A program made the position numbers and the translations under genes. The notes beneath the pieces are model-generated. The model was not told the origin of the DNA and did no database searches. It worked only from the letters and a program-made list of their open reading frames with translations. A DNA stretch of 64,000 nt from Cordilura impudica (taxonomy: Eukaryota; Arthropoda; Insecta; Diptera; Scathophagidae): the NCBI GenBank assembly GCA_963682025.1, contig OY821517.1, positions 104,596,505 through 104,660,504 of the forward strand, read 5' to 3'. This document shows, piece after piece, positions 59,455 through 64,000 of this stretch (positions are counted from its first letter, which is position 1; every line of letters starts with the position of its first letter).

Positions 59455-59846
59455 TTATACCCTATAGACCCTAGACCAATATTTTACTATACCGATCGAC
59501 CTAGAATCACTTTCTGAGTCGACTTAGCGATGACCGTCCATCTGTCTGCCCAACAGCTCGTCTGTGTGTGTGTCCATGTAAAACTTGCAATAGAACTACA
59601 GCTCGCATATAAAAGATTTCAACGTCTATGGGACGAAGTTATTGAAATTGGTGAATATTAGTGCATGTTCAGACCTAGTCCTCCTACAAATGATGAGATT
59701 GACTTAAATTGTCATAAAATCCAAATTATCAGATAAATCCCGGTAAAATTCAGTTTATTTGTGTTTATTACACCCATACATTAGTAATTAAAAATAAACC
59801 CTCTAGGACAATTCGTTCCGACCGACTATAATTTTCTGACTTGTTT
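59455..59846 (+). repeat. Repeat family I, copy j (deleted)
   Basis: TTTTATACCCTATAGACCCT to TCCGACCGACTATAATTTTC, TGACTTGTTTT; roughly half the length, with the middle missing. Carries CCGTCCATCTGTCTG. Confidence 0.75.
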
Positions 59847-60190
59847 TCGTTATTTTTGGTTTAATTAGAAAAAAAAATGGTAATATTTAACCGAGTTAAA
59901 AACAAATTTAATTTTATTATTACTTATATTTTTTTAAGAATAAATAATTTAAAAACATATAAAAATGTTTTCCAAGTATAACAAAATTTAACTTTATTCA
60001 AAAATTCAAATCTGAGTCAAGAAAAAGTTTAAGAAAATAAAAAAGAAATTGAAAAAAAAAATAATTTAAATTCTAAAAGTAAATAATAAAAAAAATTTTA
60101 TAAATTGAAAAATATATGTGTATATTTATATAATTTTTGGAATGATTACCCAGAAAAACATAATTCAGTTTTTCTCCAAACTACCTCTAT
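59847..60190. other. Unannotated AT-rich DNA
   Basis: Nothing recognised; nearly pure A/T. Confidence 0.4.
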
Positions 60191-60203
60191 ATATTTCTGA
60201 GAA

Positions 60204-60428
60204 ATGTATGTCGAAATGTCGTATATGCAGGGACCAATTATTCTGGATGCACAAAATGCTGGACATTTGTTTATAGATACAAAAAACTTTAAATTTTATT
60301 CGAAACATAAATCTACCGACTCAGAAAGGTACGGTCGGCAAAGCAGTGGTAAAGCAACTGAATTTTGTGTTTTAAATATATTTAGTTTCAACTATAAATT
60401 ACGAATCGATGATAACCAAAGTGGGTAA
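60204..60428 (+). CDS. Possible FLYWCH-like exon fragment
   Basis: A 74-codon frame containing GPIILDAQNAGHLFIDTKNF and KFYSKHKSTDSERY. This resembles the first half of a FLYWCH zinc finger (F---N--G--LF-DG--F------YWRC), but the WRC, Cys and His part is absent. ATATGCAG|GGACC at 60227-60228 would be an acceptable splice acceptor and GAAAG|GTACGG near 60331 a possible donor. Fly mod(mdg4)-type loci have many such exons, so a gene exon is possible; a decayed transposon ORF is equally so. Confidence 0.25.
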   Translation: MYVEMSYMQGPIILDAQNAGHLFIDTKNFKFYSKHKSTDSERYGRQSSGKATEFCVLNIFSFNYKLRIDDNQSG

Positions 60429-61860
60429 ATAAACTACCTAAACTAAATGATATTTATTTACGAACAATATGGTTAACAAACATTGGTGCAAAATGGGTTA
60501 ATCTGCATTATTTATCTGCAATATATTTGCACATTGTTCATGCTTACATGTAAGCTTTTTTGTGATAATATATTTTGTATTTTCTACAAACACATTTCTA
60601 CAAATGGCTTGCAGTGAAGTAAGCAGAGCAGGTACATTTATAGATTGAAGTACATTTTCTTTACTACACTCCCCTTACTCACACATATTTTCACTGTCTC
60701 TTTACATTAACGTTCAAAGCAAAGATATATCAAATTATTATTGTGTCGAGTATTATTTTTTACGAAAATGGGATTTTCAGTGTATTTGATATTTATTTAA
60801 AGGTACGTACGTACGAGTACATACACTTTAACGTGGTTGGCATAAAATATTCTTAAAATTCTCTGGTTTTTTTTTTCTTCTTTTTTTAATGTTGCAAAAT
60901 GCAAATAAATGTTCAACATAGTACGAGTATTTGTTATCTTTTTGTATACTTTTACTTTAAGCCAACAGTGTTACCGACCCGACCCCAATTAAAAAAAAAA
61001 ACGTTCTACAAACAAAAACAAACACACACATACACACATATAAATAGTTCATATGAATACTACATTTGGTGTTGTGGGAGTTTGAGATTTTTGTGTAAAT
61101 GCCCTGAATTCTTATAAATAAATGATGCTGGTATCATTTTTGTATTTGGTTTTTATGTTTTTTAACCTTGAAGCTTTATCTTGTAGGTGATCAATATTAA
61201 TTTTTGTTTTCTATTGTTTGTATTCGTATTTATTTACCTACATGATACTTTTTTAAATTAAACAATTTCTTATTAAATTTATTTGAAGATTCAGCTCTTT
61301 AAATACTTAGGCCAGATATAAAGGTATCAAATTTTGTATAAATCCATCCATAATGGATGTCATCCATATGTTGTGACTTTTCAGAATAAAAAATATTTAA
61401 AAAAAATAATAACACAACTGTAACATTTGTTAAAAAATCGAGAATAGTTGTGAAATTGTACCCATAATTATAAGGCAGATATATGTAAGTCATATACTTT
61501 TTTTTCGAAATATTTTAAGGTTTACATTTGAATAAATAAAAAAAAATTAATTTAATCAACAAACTACTTAAAATACAAAAATTGTGGTTATAATGATTTT
61601 TTAAGGGCTTTAATCGTTATGACTTTTCAGGTATTGACAAGATTCTTTCAATTTAAATTAATATTTTGAATAGTTTTATTTTGTAATTTTGATGTTTTAT
61701 GTCAAACCAAATTCTCGGACATTAGATAGAAAGAATCTTCAGAATATCAATAACACTGTAAACACAAAAAAAAAAAGGTCCGGCCTATAAATTTTGATAG
61801 AGGAGGCAAAAAAAAAGACATGCGTATCGGCGTTTTGAAAGTTTACATCTGAACTTGAGG
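60429..61860. other. Unannotated AT-rich DNA
   Basis: No gene. A CA microsatellite (about 61020-61038). Confidence 0.4.
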
Positions 61861-61861
61861 T

Positions 61862-62228
61862 GGGGTTAAAGTTTACCAGCTCTGACACATTCTTAAAAGA
61901 GCATAAAACGCCATTAAGACAGGGATTTAAGGGGTTCAAATGTTCCGCAAAAATATTCGCCGTGAAATTTTACTACCCTGCATACACCAAAACAGAAATT
62001 TCAACCAGAAAGTCAGAATAAGATACAACAAAAGAGAGCTTAGGGTTTATTTCGCATTTATTAAGAATTTTATTTTAAAGTACCCCAAAAATTTAGCATG
62101 AAAAAAATAAAATTAAAAAAATAAAAATAAAATTAACCCTAAGCTCTCTTTTGTTGTGTCTTATTTCTGACTTTGTTGTTTTTTGCTCTTTTAAGAATGT
62201 ACCAGAGCTGGGAAACTTTAACCCCTTA
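61862..62228. repeat. Foldback element (~365 bp)
   Basis: Left GGGGTTAAAGTTTACCAGCT, CTGACACATTCTTAAAAGAG; right end is the inverse (GAGCTGGGAAACTTTAACCCC). The arms also share AAGTCAGAATAAGATACAAC and AAAGAGAGCTTAGGGTT. The left arm has an extra ~100 bases between the shared blocks. Spacer ~80 bases of AT-rich DNA (62060-62135). Confidence 0.75.
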
Positions 62229-63057
62229 TTTATTGTTTTTATATATACAAAGAATGATAAATGGTAGAAATATTTGACTTCTATCTGAAAAATCGTATTA
62301 TTTTTCTATTATTCTAGTAGAAAAACTAATAACATTCCTTCAAGAGAACAAAGAGAAAAACTTTTTTAATGCAGCCGGCGCACAGTGGGATGATTAGCAG
62401 CAGTTCCGTTCGAACTACTCTACACATCACATAATTGAACCGTTTAAGCTGGGATTTTTTTTTTTTTTTTTTTTTTTGAAAATGTTCGTCTTGAATTTGC
62501 GCATCGCCTTTTCAGATTTTTGAGTTCGGCTCACATTTTTCTGGAATTCGACTCAAAAATTGGTTTTTACGAAAAAACAAAAAAATATTTGTCATGAAAA
62601 TTTTCAGCTAAGAATCGTCGTTTTCTGCGTGAAACTGCGGGGGGGAAATCTTAATTTTCCATTTTTTTTTTTAATGTCAAAAAATGTGACCAAAAATTCT
62701 GAAAAAATTTGTGATTATGCCATGAATGATTCTGAACACTTTTTATTAAATAAATTTTCTTCCAAAAATCTAATTGTTATATATTTTTTTCTGTGAATTA
62801 CAGATGCAAAGATATATTGCAATATATTGCGATATATACGCTATGCCGAAGCTTAAATACCATCCACCTTATGTTTGCATTTATATCAGAACTTACGAGT
62901 ATTACACTATTTATAAAAAAAAACTTGAACACAATATTTGTAGAAGTAAACAATTTGATAAACTTAATACTGAATTATTAGAACAAACACACTGAATTTT
63001 TAGCACATATTAATACATATCTTGCCACAATGATGCCCGATTTACCCCATTTTAAAT
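62229..63057. other. Unannotated AT-rich DNA
   Basis: Poly-T at about 62457-62477. CACAGTGGGATG at 62392 is terminus-like but unpaired. Overlapping frames at 62774-62995 lack motifs. Confidence 0.35.
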
Positions 63058-63245
63058 ACCAACCTGCTCGAAATAATGAGAATGAGCGTGATTTCAACAG
63101 GTAGATACAGAAATATAGACTGACAGATGGAGATCGCTATATTGACTCGAATTGTTATAAGGATCAATAATATATATACTTTATGGAGTCGCAAATGCAT
63201 TTTCCGATGCTCAGTGTTGTGGAGGTAAAAATACAATAAATATAT
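63058..63245. repeat. Repeat family II, copy c (fragment)
   Basis: CCAACCTGCTCGAAATAATG, GAGCGTGATTTCAACAGG, GACTCGAATTGTTATAAGGA: the inner part of family II, colinear with 33790-33920 and 52650-52740. Confidence 0.6.
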
Positions 63246-64000
63246 GTAAGAAGTTGAATTAGGTCTATGCGGGCTCAAAAATATACCCTTTACTAAAACC
63301 TTTGGAAAAGATAAACATTTTAGTAAAAAAAAAAAAAATAATAATAATATTTACATGTTGAGATCAATATATATTTGCAGACACCTAAACAACTTCAAGC
63401 AACTAAAACTAACTATTCTACAAATTTGTAATAGAAATAAATATCAAAACAATTAATGGAAAAGAGTGATGTACATAACATCGCAACAAACCGAATATTC
63501 CATTATTTTCAAAATCAAATGTAATAAAAGCTGTCCAAAAAAAAATTATATCTAATTGATTGTTAATTCTAGGCTTTATAACTTTAATATATCTTTTTGT
63601 GAAAATAGACAATACGTTTTAAGCCATTTTCTAAAATAAAAAATAAAATTCAATTGATAAAATTCAATTCACAAGTTATTCGTCAAATAATTGAGTGTCA
63701 CTGACTATAACATGAGAGTACATGTATGTGCATATTGCTTAAAAGGAATGATTGCCATACCTAGTAAATTGTTTCTATGTCCAGTCTACGGGAAATTGTT
63801 TGTTATTAACTTGTCTTAAGCTTTGATAGATTTGTACTGATTGTATAACATAAATATTAGAATCTGACGAACATTAAAGAATCACTTTTATATCAATTTA
63901 ATAGGCAATGTATTTCAAATGAAAACATTTCTAACATAATAAATTGTATGCAAAAAATTTGAAAATTTGAAAATAGGAAAATTTTAAATGTTTTAAAATT
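63246..64000. other. Unannotated AT-rich DNA
   Basis: Nothing recognised. Confidence 0.4.

Noticed and set aside
62392..62403. CACAGTGGGATG as a transposon end
   Set aside because: No inverted partner found nearby.

Overview
This window looks like non-coding, transposon-dense nuclear DNA from a higher (schizophoran) fly. It is very AT-rich, with long poly-T runs, CA/GT microsatellites and no operon-like gene packing. Almost everything recognisable is a decayed mobile element of a kind common in Diptera. The species assignment is inference. I see only one convincing host exon: a poly-Q/Ser-rich exon with a good splice donor at 325-718 on the minus strand. Two much weaker host-like candidates lie at 34354-34629 (-) and 60204-60428 (+). 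The rest is probably intronic or intergenic.

Layout, left to right. 0-6 kb: the poly-Q exon; scraps of a non-LTR retrotransposon; a Tc1 transposase relic (2447-4465) split by a cluster of inverted and tandem repeats; a TIR element carrying a 113-bp minisatellite; and a copy of repeat family I. 8-10 kb: a Tc1/mariner fragment, a DD41D (rosa-like) mariner relic and a second minisatellite element. 11.4-18.1 kb: a short Helitron, a 1.5-kb TIR element (TTAGGGCGGG ends), and next to it a 2.8-kb element with ~0.6-kb TIRs around a transposase-like frame broken only by two in-frame TAA codons. 18.7-26.2 kb: family I copies, an 18-20-bp 'AAGAAAAGGTACTTTTT' satellite, a GTF2IRD2-type hAT relic, and a 1.4-kb element with a 9-bp target duplication.

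26.7-33 kb: a PIF/Harbinger relic containing a 228-bp TA-flanked MITE, a second Tc1/mariner relic and a CR1/Jockey-like non-LTR element. 33-40.6 kb: family II repeat, more satellite DNA, a tRNA-like SINE, a mariner relic and the third TIR-bounded minisatellite element. 42.3-46.9 kb: nested family I copies, one holding a non-autonomous hAT with a perfect 8-bp target duplication, then a reverse transcriptase relic. 48-52.7 kb: a second SINE copy split exactly by a Helitron between A and T, a second RT relic, a third Helitron and family II. 54.4-64 kb: a third Tc1/mariner relic, family I, the satellite array holding a 923-bp rosa-type deletion derivative, and a foldback element.

The elements do not form a pathway; the informative structure is their nesting, which gives relative insertion ages. 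The most unusual things are (1) the long-TIR element at 15286-18097 with its one-frame, two-stop transposase, (2) the Helitron whose exact ends can be read because an empty SINE copy is in the same window, (3) repeat family I, with palindromes near both ends, and (4) the TIR elements that carry minisatellite DNA. I found no CRISPR array, rRNA or convincing tRNA gene. All family names come from remembered protein signatures, not from a search.
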